In this document: positions 9,055-18,381 of the stretch, in pieces
Position numbering within the stretch: position 1 is the first letter of the stretch
Layout of the letters: each line of letters begins with the position of its first letter
NCBI RefSeq assembly: GCF_000090795.2
Contig: NW_003546242.1
Location: 447,058-478,090 of the forward strand
Source of the DNA: Amphimedon queenslandica
Taxonomy: Eukaryota > Porifera > Demospongiae > Haplosclerida > Niphatidae
Length of the DNA: 31,033 bases
Direction: 5' to 3'
Notes under the pieces: model-generated
What the model was told of the DNA's origin: nothing
Databases searched by the model: none
Seen by the model: only the letters and a program-made list of their open reading frames with translations
Made by a program: the position numbers and the translations under genes

Positions 9055-9306
9055 TTAAACTTTGAGAAAGAAGTCCAGAAGGCATTTCAGGCTACTTGCT
9101 GCTTTTATTTGGTCCTCTTTCTTCCTCTTTTGTTTTTGTCTTAAACAGAGCTCTTTGGTCATATGACTGCTTGTCCTACACTTGGTTCGAGCAATCTGAT
9201 TGGGACACCAAAATCTCTGGCATGAAGCACACATTTTAGATAGCAGTGTCTCCAGACCCTTCCTCCACTGGTAGCGAAGGGGCGGGGCGAGACCAATTTG
9301 CAGCAA
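9055..9306 (-). pseudogene. Cysteine-rich reading frame, unassigned
   Basis: An 83-codon minus frame contains CASCQRFWC, then RTKCRTSSH and KELCLRQ, followed by a lysine-rich stretch. The spacing of C-x2-C, x-K-C and L-C loosely recalls the C-terminal zinc-ribbon of piggyBac-type transposases, but no transposase core lies beside it and the similarity is too slight for assignment. It may be a fragment left by one of the surrounding elements. A second overlapping frame at 9159-9398 has no features. Confidence 0.2.
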
Positions 9307-9737
9307 ACAATCAGCAAGATAAGACTAAAATGCTGTCCAAAGACTTCTCTAGCAAGAAGAAAGGTTAGGAAAGCAGATATAGAATCTTTTTTCTTCATAT
9401 AAAGGACACTGATAAAGTTGAATGCAAGTCAGAAAGCTGCGTGCATGCACTGTAGCTACCTGCATGTATCATGAGATCTATTCTAGGTGTTGCTTCTTCT
9501 CTACTACATGTAGGTTAACAAAGCAGATGTAAAATTTTTTTCAAATATGATTTGTTCAGTGACTGCTTTTAACTATAAGCAAGATAACTTTAATTTCATG
9601 TTGCAGAGATTCTTAAGTGATGAAGAAAATTTAAGGCAACAAGATCTACATGTTGCTTTGCTGGCTCATACATGTAAATCATACTGCACATAATCTATAG
9701 CTTGCTTAGGCCTGCCCCTTTAATGTTTTACATTCTT

Positions 9738-10052
9738 CTAGTTATGTGTAAGTTTGATTGTAGATGCACCTTTCACTGTGAGAGGTGAGCCATTGGCAAT
9801 AGCTAAATGGGATAGCATAGCCTTTAGTGATGGAGCATCCTGGGGCTTGCATAATTGTAGGATTTTATACCAAGTGGATGAATTCAGCAAAGTAACTGCT
9901 GTCCCAGTATCAACAAGGAAACAATATAGTTGATCAAAAGTTTTGAATGAAACATAAAAAGTTAGTCTTTTCCCCCACCCCTTCACTGGAGGAGGAAGGG
10001 TCTGGACTCTGGAGACACTCGAAGCTTTTCTTGCACACAATGGAATGTACAT
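9738..10052 (-). pseudogene. Ty3/gypsy retropepsin-like fragment
   Basis: The minus-strand frame carries CFLVDTGTAVTLLN, the active-site loop of retroviral-type aspartic proteases (Asp in DTG), and downstream LAIANGSPLTVKGASTIKL, matching the flap and C-terminal strand region. Retropepsins process the polyprotein of LTR retrotransposons. The frame stops right after this domain, and no reverse transcriptase or integrase follows at lower coordinates. A gag-like fragment lies upstream on the same strand, so this is the remnant of the 5' half of a Ty3/gypsy element. No LTRs were found. Confidence 0.75.
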
Positions 10053-10464
10053 GTAATTAGTGTAGCTTGATCATTTGACCGGATACACTCATGTGTTAAT
10101 TTCACATGGTAGACACACCATCAAAACATGGCTACCAGAATTATTAAGAAGGAATCATAGCTAAAAACTCATTTTGTATCATTAATATGTTTTGTTTTTC
10201 TTCATTCTTTTCTACTTATTAAATTCATTTTGTTATTAATCTAAAACAACATGTTTAACAATGCAAAATATTTTAAAATTGTATAATGCAAAAAAGCCAT
10301 GGCTATTAGAAGCATCATTTGCAGATGAGGTAGAAGTAGTTCCCCAACTTCCATAAAAGTGTGTACCCCTATAGCACTGCACATAATTATTAGACAACAA
10401 TCATAAGTTAAGTGAACTGACCATTTCTTAACTTGTTGCTTATCAAAAGGCAAACTCAGTAGCT
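10053..10464. other. Spacer within the retroelement remnant
   Basis: Lies between the gag-like and protease-like fragments. No CCHC knuckle or other domain was seen; frames on either strand look random. Confidence 0.35.
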
Positions 10465-10755
10465 TTAATCAGTGATCAGGGGACTAAGGAAGAGTTTTTC
10501 TGTTCCAGAACTGATTCTGCAGAGGATATATGGCAGTACTGAGTCTTGGTAGTGATTGACATTAATTTACCATGTTGCTGTGACACCCTCAGCCAATGAG
10601 TTCGGATTCTTCTGTTTAACTGTGAGGACCACTTGTTGGTCTGTAATAGAATTGAATAACTGAGTAAGGGAAAGCTGTTTGTGTGCTGCAGTACTGAGAT
10701 GTGGGTAAACCTTCTTAAACCAACCCCCCATAGCATACTTTTTCGCAACTTTCTG
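10465..10755 (-). pseudogene. Ty3/gypsy gag-like fragment
   Basis: One minus-strand frame reads LTQLFNSITDQQVVLTVKQ followed by KNPNSLAEGVTATW, which resembles the conserved capsid C-terminal block of Ty3/gypsy gag (a helix ending L-x-x-R-x-P-x-S-L-x-E-A). One in-frame TAA follows ATW, and the frame ends at 10465. The position upstream of the DTG protease on the same strand supports the call. The better-scoring open frame here (start at 10748) is a shadow in another phase. Confidence 0.5.
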
Positions 10756-11307
10756 TTAGCCTCGTAGTGCGAGTGGAGAAGTCGGCAAAGTATAATTCTC
10801 TTTTGCCCTTTGGCTCGAAATGTACCTTTAGTGCTAAGACTGCAGCACCAAGTGATGCTTTATCGGTGTCAGAGAGTTAGTGAAAGATGGTTTGAGCTCT
10901 GTTAGTGAACCATGCCCTGAGAAATTTTAATTTATTGCTGACGAATTTGTGTTCGTGCAGTTGTTGAAATGTAACAACCACTGTTCTCAGTTGGCCTCTC
11001 CCGAATATGCATCTGGCACTATGATGGGCTTAGAAGCCATGGTGATCAGAGATGGTTGCCTGAGAGTTAGAGTAAAAAAAGGAAAGAAAACAGGATTTAA
11101 TATAGCAGCTAACCATATTTATGGCCAGAAACAAAGAATTGTTATTTGGCTAGAAGGCTTAGAGAAAGAGACTTGATCTGATTCTACCCACTGCGCTGAT
11201 TGTTATACCAACTGGACTGACTTTATTATACCAACCAAAATTATAGTAGTGAAAGAGAGAGAGGGAGAGAAGTCATATACCAAAGAACAATAAAGATAAT
11301 TACTGTA
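10756..11307. other. No gene recognised
   Basis: Contains a plus-strand frame of about 75 codons (10949-11176, no ATG at its start) with a basic RVRVKKGKKTG segment that matches nothing I know, and a short GA-rich run near 11250. Confidence 0.35.
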
Positions 11308-11421
11308 CTTGCCCCAATTAATGCACCCTCTTAATTATTGCACCTTTACATGGCTTCCGCAAAAGAAATTTTCTATTGAGTGTACCTCCTGGTCAAGATA
11401 ATTATTAATCAGGTAAACGTT

Positions 11422-11514
11422 ATAACACCCCCGCTAGGGATACATCACATTAGTATGACCGAGCCCGAGGGCGAGGTCATACAAATTCGATGTATTCCAC
11501 AGCGGAGGTGTTAT
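11422..11514. repeat. Palindromic hairpin repeat, copy 2
   Basis: ATAACACCCCCGCTAGGGAT pairs with the GGAGGTGTTAT end at 11514 around a GAGCCCGAGGGCGAGG centre. The arms carry several mismatches (CACATTAG versus AATTCGATG), and the central GGCCGCAGG part seen in the other two copies is missing. Confidence 0.8.
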
Positions 11515-12149
11515 CAACATATTTGTGTAATAATGAGTGGGCGTATCAAAGGTGCGCCAATGCGCATGCTCAGTAGCACTACACCTCGTGGTAAAATGAA
11601 AGCAATGGAGGACAGGAGGCTCAGAAAAAGTTTTTTTATCAACAGAGTTAGGCGTTAGGCTTTAGGTTGACATATCTAATCTTTTTTCAGGCTATAATAT
11701 CTGGAAGAGTATAATCTAGGTCAGGAACAAAGAGCCTGCGCTTGCTAATGGGCCCATGCATCGATCTTACCTTCCCCGGCCATCTTATTTAGCCATTGAG
11801 GTTAAGACAACCATTGATTTAAACACGGAAGGAGAGCAGTGAACTCTACCTGCATGAAATATTGATCTGTGCCTCAATCTAAAGTCATCTGGACTCCGGA
11901 GACTCCCTATTCCCCGGCTTTGTACCTGTCGGTCCCCCCTGTGGGCTCCGAGGCCAATGCCCAGACTTCATTGATAGTTGAATTCCAGCTTATTTAGGAG
12001 CTGTCCAATATGTTGCTTTGTATATTTTATTTTATAAAAATTTTTCTGTCAAAACCACAGGGATACAAATAAAACCACAGGGATGCATCACATTTGTAGC
12101 ATAGGTGGTGCCTTTGATACGCCCACTCACTATTATACAAGTAAACGCT

Positions 12150-12257
12150 ATAACACCCCCGCTAGGGATACATTGCATTTGTATGACTGAGCCCTCAGGC
12201 CGCAGGCCCGAGGGCGAGGTCATACAAATGCAATGTATCCCGCAGCGGGGGTGTTAT
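12150..12257. repeat. Palindromic hairpin repeat, copy 3
   Basis: A near-perfect palindrome: ATAACACCCCCGC..GGGATACATTGCATTTGTATGAC pairs with GTCATACAAATGCAATGTATCCC..GCGGGGGTGTTAT around a GAGCCCTCAGGCCGCAGG centre. The arm-to-arm identity, higher than copy 2, suggests that it is younger or has been gene-converted. Confidence 0.85.
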
Positions 12258-13285
12258 CAACATATTTGTGTAGTAGTGAGTGGGCGTATCAAAGGCGCGC
12301 GCCAATGCGCATGCTCAGTAGCACCAAACCTCGTGGTAAAATGGTAGCAATGGAGGACAGGAGGCTCACAAAAAGGTACTTTTACCAACTGATTCAGGCT
12401 TTAGGTTGACATAATCTTACTATTTTCAGGCTATAATGTCTGGAAGAGGTCTAGAACAGAGATCCTGCGCTTGCTGACCGGCCATGTATCGATCTTACCT
12501 TCCCCGGCCATCTATATTTATTATTGAGGCTTAGTCAACCATTGATTTCAACGCGGAAGGAAAGCAGTGAAACTCTACCTGCATGGATTATTGGTCTGTG
12601 AATCGATCTAAAGTTTTCTGCACTCCGGAGACTCACAATTGTTCCGACTTTGTACATACCCGCTGTCCGTTCCCGCAGGCCACTGGACCGTCCTAGGCCA
12701 GACTTTATTGCAAGCTTTATTGACAGTTGACTTTCAGCTTATAATACCTGTACAATAATGTTGTTTCTTATATTTTATTTTAAGAGATTTTTGCTGTCAA
12801 CCCACAGGGATACAAATAAAACCGCAGGGAGTGTTACAAATGAGAGCTGTGTTACATCACATTTGTAACCACAGGCGGTGCCTTTGATACGCCCACTCAC
12901 TATTATACAAAGGTGCATTGTAATTAGAAAGTCTCATTGTTTACAGGTACATTGCCTACTTTGCTATGCACAATCACCTCCTGGAACATTTCATAATTGT
13001 TCCTATCTAAACAATTCACCACTGGAGGCATGTAATTATTTATTAAGAGGTGCATGAATTGGGGTGAGTACTATTGTCTAATCACAAGGGTCTATCCCCT
13101 ACTCTAGTTAATACTTTCGAATAGTTAACCATTATTAACATTTATTCCACAAATAAAAGGCTCATCAGGATAGACTCTTTGTATGAACAGATTTATTATT
13201 CCAAAGTTACAGTATGAAACACTGTTAAACTTGATCTGGGCATAAACTTAAAGTAGTACTAGTAATAAATGTCTAAGAACAATGA

Positions 13286-13483
13286 TTATCCATCATCTTT
13301 CAAAAAAAAGCCTTCAGCCACTCTCTCATCAAGTGGTTTCTCTTGACATAAATATGGGCACTTAATTGTGACTATGCCTTTTCCAGAACATTGGCACTGT
13401 GACGTGAAGCGCCTATAAGTGTATGGATAGATGACCAATGCACTGTTACAAATTACAAAATTTCTGTACCTACTTCTCTTCAT
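13286..13483 (-). pseudogene. YqaJ-like nuclease domain fragment
   Basis: The minus frame contains CQCSGKGIVTIKCPYLCQEK, which matches the core of transposon-borne YqaJ-type exonuclease domains (usual form CxCCGxGxxEIKCP). The catalytic Glu of the ExK motif reads Thr here (TIK), so the copy is presumably inactive. Beyond the stop at the end of FFLKDDG the same frame still reads LFLDIYY.YYFKF, where the family has a Tyr/Gln-rich helix. YqaJ proteins accompany THAP/DDE_4 transposases in ISL2EU elements, and the SWIM protein at 28469-29482 lacks exactly this domain. Only about 65 residues remain, with no partner beside it. Confidence 0.55.
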
Positions 13484-13856
13484 TAACTTTTATTCTGCAA
13501 TGGCAGGAGTTTCATGTTTATAACCCCAGGATGTGGAAATACTTTTGAAGCAATATTTTCAGGGTAGCAGATGAAAAGCATTAGTTATAACCTCTGTAGC
13601 TGAATGAGAAGTAGAATAGGAAAGAGGAAGGAAAGAGCAGCTTGTTCAGTGGGAAGATTGATCCCTAAACTACCGGAGTGGATAGGAAGAGAAATAAGAG
13701 TTTATCACTATTTGAACACTGCAGAAAGAGGATATCACCTGCTCTATTATCATAAAGTTCTGTGTGTCAGATAGGCCAAGATGGGAGTCTAAGTCTGATC
13801 CTGCTTTCATATCATATTGTTGACATCAAGTAAGTTTTACAGTTGAAAAAGAGCTA
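13484..13856. other. No gene recognised
   Basis: Mixed sequence with a GA-rich patch near 13610-13640. No frames or repeats could be supported. Confidence 0.4.
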
Positions 13857-14299
13857 CGGTATAGCTCCAAATTTTTGCGGTCTCAAATTTTTGTAAAAAT
13901 GGTAACTTTTTCTTCTAAGCTATGTGGTAAAATTTTTTTGAAAACTGTAGTAGAGGAGTCGTGGCAATTATGAGTCACTTAACTAATGTAATGCATATCT
14001 CTCTAAAGAAGTAGTATATGTACAGTACTTCAAATTTTTTGTGTGTTACAACATATTATCATACTTTATTGTCATCAGAAAATTTTCCAGTTAGTACTAT
14101 TAGCAATTTTAATAAAAATCAGACAAAGCTTCATACTGCATGCAGTATTTTTGAGACAAGGAGCACATTATAAGACAATTATGAGATACATGTAGCTTAT
14201 AATTCTTTTTTTCACTAGTAATCTGACATCTTTTACTATATAATTAAAATTATTAAAAAAACAATGATGTATTTACAGAAAACCATTCAATTTGATCAG

Positions 14300-14505
14300 T
14301 TACTTTTGAGATTCTTTGCAGAAATAAGTGTCTGGTATACTCCATTTAGATTTAACAGTAGTACACTTCAGATCAAACCAAACATCACATTTATCGCAAC
14401 TAATCCAAAGATTAGATGAATCATGATCTGATGAATAGGCTAAACCATACTTTGGGCATATTGTATCATCATCAGTTTCAGATAGAGTTATATTGTGTCA
14501 GACTG
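14300..14505 (-). pseudogene. PHD-finger tail of the pogo-like transposase
   Basis: A minus frame reads ICPKYGLAYSSDHDSS, then LWISCDKCDVWFDLKC, and ends SIPDTYFCKESQK before the stop at 14300-14302. This is the C4HC3 layout of a PHD finger: CPxC, CDxC, WFH, xxC, FCxxC. Three ligands are mutated (C to Y in CPKY, H to D in WFD, C to S in CKES). A DPFKVGSNSQSD stretch sits in another frame just upstream, indicating a one-base shift near 14490. PHD tails are known on several pogo/Jerky-type transposases. It lies downstream of the coiled-coil end of the 14662-16660 gene, possibly across a short intron (donor CTG|GTAAGTT, acceptor TTCACAG). Confidence 0.65.
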
Positions 14506-14661
14506 TGAATTACTTCCTACTTTAAATGGGTCAATAGTTTTTATATTTTTACTTTAACTTACCAGTTGCAATTGTGATCTTATGTTTCTCCTTAGATCTA
14601 CTTCAATTCTCATTTCCTTTCTTCTTTCCCTCTCCTTTATCTTGCAATAGTTTTGCTTCTT

Positions 14662-16660
14662 CTAGTCTCTTTTTTCTTCCTTCTCTCTCTGCTTAGCCTC
14701 TCTTTTTTCTTCCTTTTCCCTTTGCCTTTGTTGCTTCTCCAATAATTTAGCCTCCTTTTCTTTTAACTTCTCTTCCTTTGCTTTTTGATGCTCCTTCTGT
14801 TTCTGCTCTTTTTCAAGTGCTTTCATTCTACGATTTTCTTCTTTTTCTAATTGCTTAGCTAGCTTCATCTCCTTTTCATCTCTTCGTCTTTTCTCATTTT
14901 CCTTTAACTCATCCAACATGTCAGTGATACAGCAACGTCTAGTCGTAACACCTTCCCTTTGTCTCTGCTTCTGTTGTTGTGGGACAGGAAGAACTAGTAC
15001 TTGATGAAGGACATCAGAGGAAGCCACTTGCTGCTTATCAACCCGACTTGCAGAATTAGGCTTGGATGACATAGTTGTTGATGTCCCTGTAGTTGACAGT
15101 GCTATTTCGGGATGGTTAATTTTAAGCCATGCAGCATATCCCGGATCAGGAATATCAAAGCCCTCTTGAAATCTTTTTCCATACAGTTCCTCTTTCTCTA
15201 TTGTAAAAACAGGACTATCAACTGAGCTGGCATCTGATGCATTGTCTGTGATTGAATCAGAACTGGGTACATTTGGCACAGTTTCGATGGTTTTTGACTC
15301 TCTTGCTACAAGTGCTTTGGATGGGGCCATTTGTCTGTCATCAACAGCACTAGGGTTATGTGGGAACAGTCCACATTTTCGAAAACCACTCATAATATTT
15401 AAAGTAGTAAAAGAGATAGGCCAAGCCTCAGCTACAAGTGCTGATAAAATGTCAGCTGTGACAACTCGTCCAGGATGCTTTGAAATGTAACTGGAACATG
15501 ACTTTGAGAAATTTGTCTTAAATGATTTAAACACACCGGCATCCAGTGGTTGAAGAATATGCGTCATATGGGATGGCAAACATAGCATATGAATATTATT
15601 TGCCTTTGCAAATTTAATAGGGTCAATAGATATGTGAGTTGCATGTCCATCTTGAATCAATAACACTGGTCGTGTGGGAAGTATATTTGATACAAAAAAC
15701 TTGAGCCGATCAAGAAATATATCTGAGTTAATCCGTGCCTTTTTGCTTAATTTTGGTGTAGGACATGGAATTGGGGCAGACTCACATGGTTTTTCAGGGA
15801 CAAATGGTTCAAGAGGTATTCCCATTTGATTAGCCAGCTCCTGTTGTTCTTGCCTTCAAAGAAGAACCAGTTGTCGGTTATTTTGGGAATACTTGACAAT
15901 CTGTCTTCTATGTCACTAGTTCGAAACAATGTATTAGGAAGGACTCCATTTTACAAGTATCTGGCACAGCTCTCTTCCTGGGATGCATCATTAAAGGCGG
16001 CAGAACATGTCCAGATGCTGATACACATGCAAGAACAGTGTGCAACTTTCCTCTTTCTGCTGAAGAAATGGAATATACTGTTTGCCTCCCAACTTGAGCA
16101 ATGACTCTTCCAGGACGATGCACGACAGAGACTCCAGTCTCATCAGTATTATATATTTGGTTTGGCTTGGAGAATAGGTTTGGTCTGCCATAAAATGCTC
16201 CAACTTTTCCAAAGAGTTCACTGGCTACATCAGGAGAAGCTGAAACAACTCTATTATATGATAATGATAAAGGAGTACGAATGGTAAGTTCAGGATGGCG
16301 TCTTTGAAAACCTTTGAACCATGACCTCCCAGCAGATTCACCCGTAAATAGATGCTTGCGACCATTCTTCTCTACAATAGTGTAAGCAATACGCGTAACT
16401 GTTTCTCTATTGACACCATAACCCATATCAGCCATTGCTATCAAGTATTCTGCTACTTTGTCTTCTTTGTCTCTTGAAAGTACTGTGGGTGGTCCTGGCT
16501 TGCAATCAACAGAAACGGATCCATTAACCCTTTATCTTAAAGTCTCCACTGGAACATTATATGGTTGTGCAGCCTCTCTCAGTCCCTTCCCTTCTTCTGT
16601 TACACAGGAGACAGCAGCTTGCATTGAAATATCCAACCAAATTTATCTTTTAGAAGCCAT
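14662..16660 (-). pseudogene. pogo-like DDE transposase (psq/CENPB HTH, DDE_1)
   Basis: The start ATG at 16660 opens MASKR then a stop (16643-16645). The same frame continues with a psq-type helix-turn-helix (MQAAVSCVTEEGKGLREAAQ, NVPVETLR, second stop, RVNGSV), then the CENPB-like half (SWFKGFQRRHPEL) and the DDE core: NTDETG with the first Asp, ERGKLHTVLACVSASGHVLP, and after a frameshift LLIQDGHATH (second Asp) and HILQPLDAGVFKSF (third Asp). A long Lys/Glu/Arg coiled coil (RREKEEKREAKQREKEEKRD and similar) closes the frame at 14662. All three acidic residues survive. Near 15740-15900 an additional stretch of about 160 bp (NQMGIPLEPFVPEKPCES, PTPKLSKKA) separates the normally contiguous TLFR and INSDIFL blocks and coincides with the frame change. 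Confidence 0.85.
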
Positions 16661-17259
16661 CTAAAATGTGTGTTAATTAGTGAAGGTGGGTGGGCATTGT
16701 TTTTAATAGAATACATGCAACTCACTGATGCTAAATTCGGTATATACTCTATTGTATTATTAAAAGCAGACAGAAAGATAATGTGTGGGAAAGAAGCAAT
16801 AAAAGCTCCTGTGGCTCAGTTTTGATAAAGCTTGGTCTTGGTTACATTATTAACACCCATGGTATGTTTACATATGCACAAGCACTAGCAACAGCTGCTT
16901 ACCAAGCACTCTATAAGGAGTGAGAAAACAGTACTGCTCACAGTGAGGCTAGAGACACGTTTTACTATGTTTTTCACTAGTTCACGGCAGGGCAATGTGC
17001 TTAATTAATTTGCAGATTTAAAGGCGTGGTGATTAGTTTAATAATTAAAACTAAACAATTATTTTTTTGCTCAATATGATGCGGATTTGAAACCTTTTGC
17101 TTTTCAGCATTTAGAATCTTATGAAAGCATCTTATATTGAAAATTTTATAGAATTTTGTTGCATTGTCTCATAAAAGGTATTGTCTCATGTTACGCCCAC
17201 ATACTCTAATTTGTGATTGTGGCAGACACGGCCATCATAATTATTGGCTAGAATAAAAG
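16661..17259. other. Intergenic spacer between divergent pseudogenes
   Basis: Separates the minus-strand pogo-like pseudogene from the plus-strand HIRAN-like/Ulp1 pseudogene. AT-rich; no terminal repeats or motifs could be assigned. Confidence 0.35.
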
Positions 17260-18151
17260 ATGGCTGCGTCGAGTCAGATCATGGAGTACTGGTAGCAGTC
17301 CTGTATCAGAGGATTCCATGTTTACCAGCAAGTATGGTCCCCTGCTGTAGGAGAAATTGTTTCTTGCGAGAGAGAAACAACAAACAGGCACGATCCCTTT
17401 TCTGTAAAGGTAGTCAAGTCCCCAATGACTGTTGGTCATCTTCCTCAAAAGATAAGCTGCACTTGTTTGATGTTTTTGTGAAAAGGAGGTCTGATATCAT
17501 GTGAAGTAACTGGGAAGAGGCAATGCTCTAGAGATTTAGTTCAAGGTGGGCTGGAAGTGCCATGCACACTAATGTTTGAAGTAGTATTTCATTATTTGGT
17601 ATCATTACTTGCAAGGGTCAAGAAACTAATTCTTCTTGTTGATAGCGAGAGCATGCAGTACTACACCACCTGAGCCATTAACCAACTTGTGTAACTCACC
17701 TAAGAAACAGAAATTAGAATCTGAAATAAAGAAGAGTGAAATCACTTCTATTGCTGATGATGAACAGCAAGGGCTATTTGCAAATAGAGTCAAACTACTT
17801 ATGGAAGATAAATGTATCATTCAAAAAGGGGAACACTTAAATGATAATATGATTAATTTTGCACAGAAAATGCTAAAGTTGCAGTTTCCTGAAACTGATA
17901 GGCTATTTAGTACCCTAATTCCCAAGCAATTTAAGTTAGATACTTCAAACACCATCATTCAAATCCTTCACACACAAGGAAATTTTTGGGTTGTGGTCTC
18001 AAATATTAATTGTGAAGTAGGAAAGGCTTATGTTTATGACACAGTATTTTGTGCTATTGGTGATGAAACAAAGGAGCTGATTGATGTCATGTTTGATGGT
18101 GCAGTTGATTTGAGCATCTTTCATGATTATAAACCAGTAAATGGGGAGTAG
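17260..18151 (+). pseudogene. HIRAN-like plus Ulp1 (C48) protease pseudogene
   Basis: ATGGCTGCG at 17260 starts a frame that carries a stop at codon 12 (17293-17295), then a HIRAN-like segment: VWSPAVGEIVSCERETTNRH, DPFSVKVVKSPMTVGHLPQK, an in-frame TGA in MFL*KGG, and LVQGGLEVPCTLMF. After a one-base shift near 17610-17636 it continues for about 170 codons as an Ulp1-type protease: HLNDNMINFAQKMLKLQFPE, LFSTLIPKQF, IIQILHTQGNFWVVVSN, AYVYDTVF. The family's catalytic His (normally HW) is Phe (NFW), the following Asp (YDT) is kept, and the frame ends before the expected Gln/Cys block. Such HIRAN-like and C48 modules accompany several large animal DNA transposons. It is inactive here. Confidence 0.7.
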
Positions 18152-18381
18152 AGACTGTGGAGTATTCTGTATTGGTATAGCTACCTACTTATTGTATAAT
18201 TGCTGTTATGTCAATATCAAATTTACACAGTCATTGCTCAGATCACATTTAATTACATGTTTTGAAAATTTTTATTTGACTCCATTTCCTTAATTAATTA
18301 TTTGCTATTCACATACATGCATAATTAATTAATATAATCATTATGATAATCTAAAGTGTTAATTGATCATTTATAGTTAAG
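18152..18381. other. No gene recognised
   Basis: A short AT-rich interval (TTAATTAA runs) between the ends of the HIRAN-like/Ulp1 and second pogo-like pseudogenes, which converge here. Confidence 0.35.

Larger units (their letters stand above)
11414..12910 (+). repeat. Tandem duplication with internal inverted repeats
   Basis: Two units of about 730-770 bp align along their length: GTAAACG(T/C)TATAACACCCCCG, hairpin, GAGTGGGCGTATCAAAGG, AATGCGCATGCTCAGTAGCA, CCTCGTGGTAAAATG, GCAATGGAGGACAGGAGGCTC, a TTTTCAGGCTATAAT acceptor-like site, CTTACCTTCCCCGGCCATCT, CACTCCGGAGACTC, then CCTTTGATACGCCCACTCAC. The last motif is the inverse of the GTGGGCGTATCAAAGG near the hairpin, so each unit also has its own inverted ends (11522-12140 and 12266-12910). 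A short frame starting at ATGGTAGCAATGGAGG stops quickly whether or not it is spliced. Confidence 0.75.
11308..13068. mobile_element. 1.76-kb TIR element containing a tandem duplication
   Basis: The ends are inverted: CTTGCCCCAATTAATGCACC at the left and GGTGCATGAATTGGGGTGAG at the right, each next to TA (11306-11307, 13069-13070), consistent with a Tc1/mariner-like TA target. The interior is not a transposase gene but two tandem units (about 11414-12140 and 12141-12910), each with a hairpin, an NRF1-like site and a tiny exon-like start. It is probably a non-autonomous composite. Confidence 0.65.

Noticed and set aside
9738-10755. Complete LTR retrotransposon
   Set aside because: Only gag-like and protease-like pieces are present; no LTR pair, reverse transcriptase, RNase H or integrase was found.
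10949-11176. 75-codon plus-strand frame
   Set aside because: Lacks an ATG near its start, has no recognisable motif, and may be random.
15242-15490. Plus-strand frames within the pogo-like pseudogene (also 15826-16104 and 16458-16664)
   Set aside because: Antisense shadows of the transposase.
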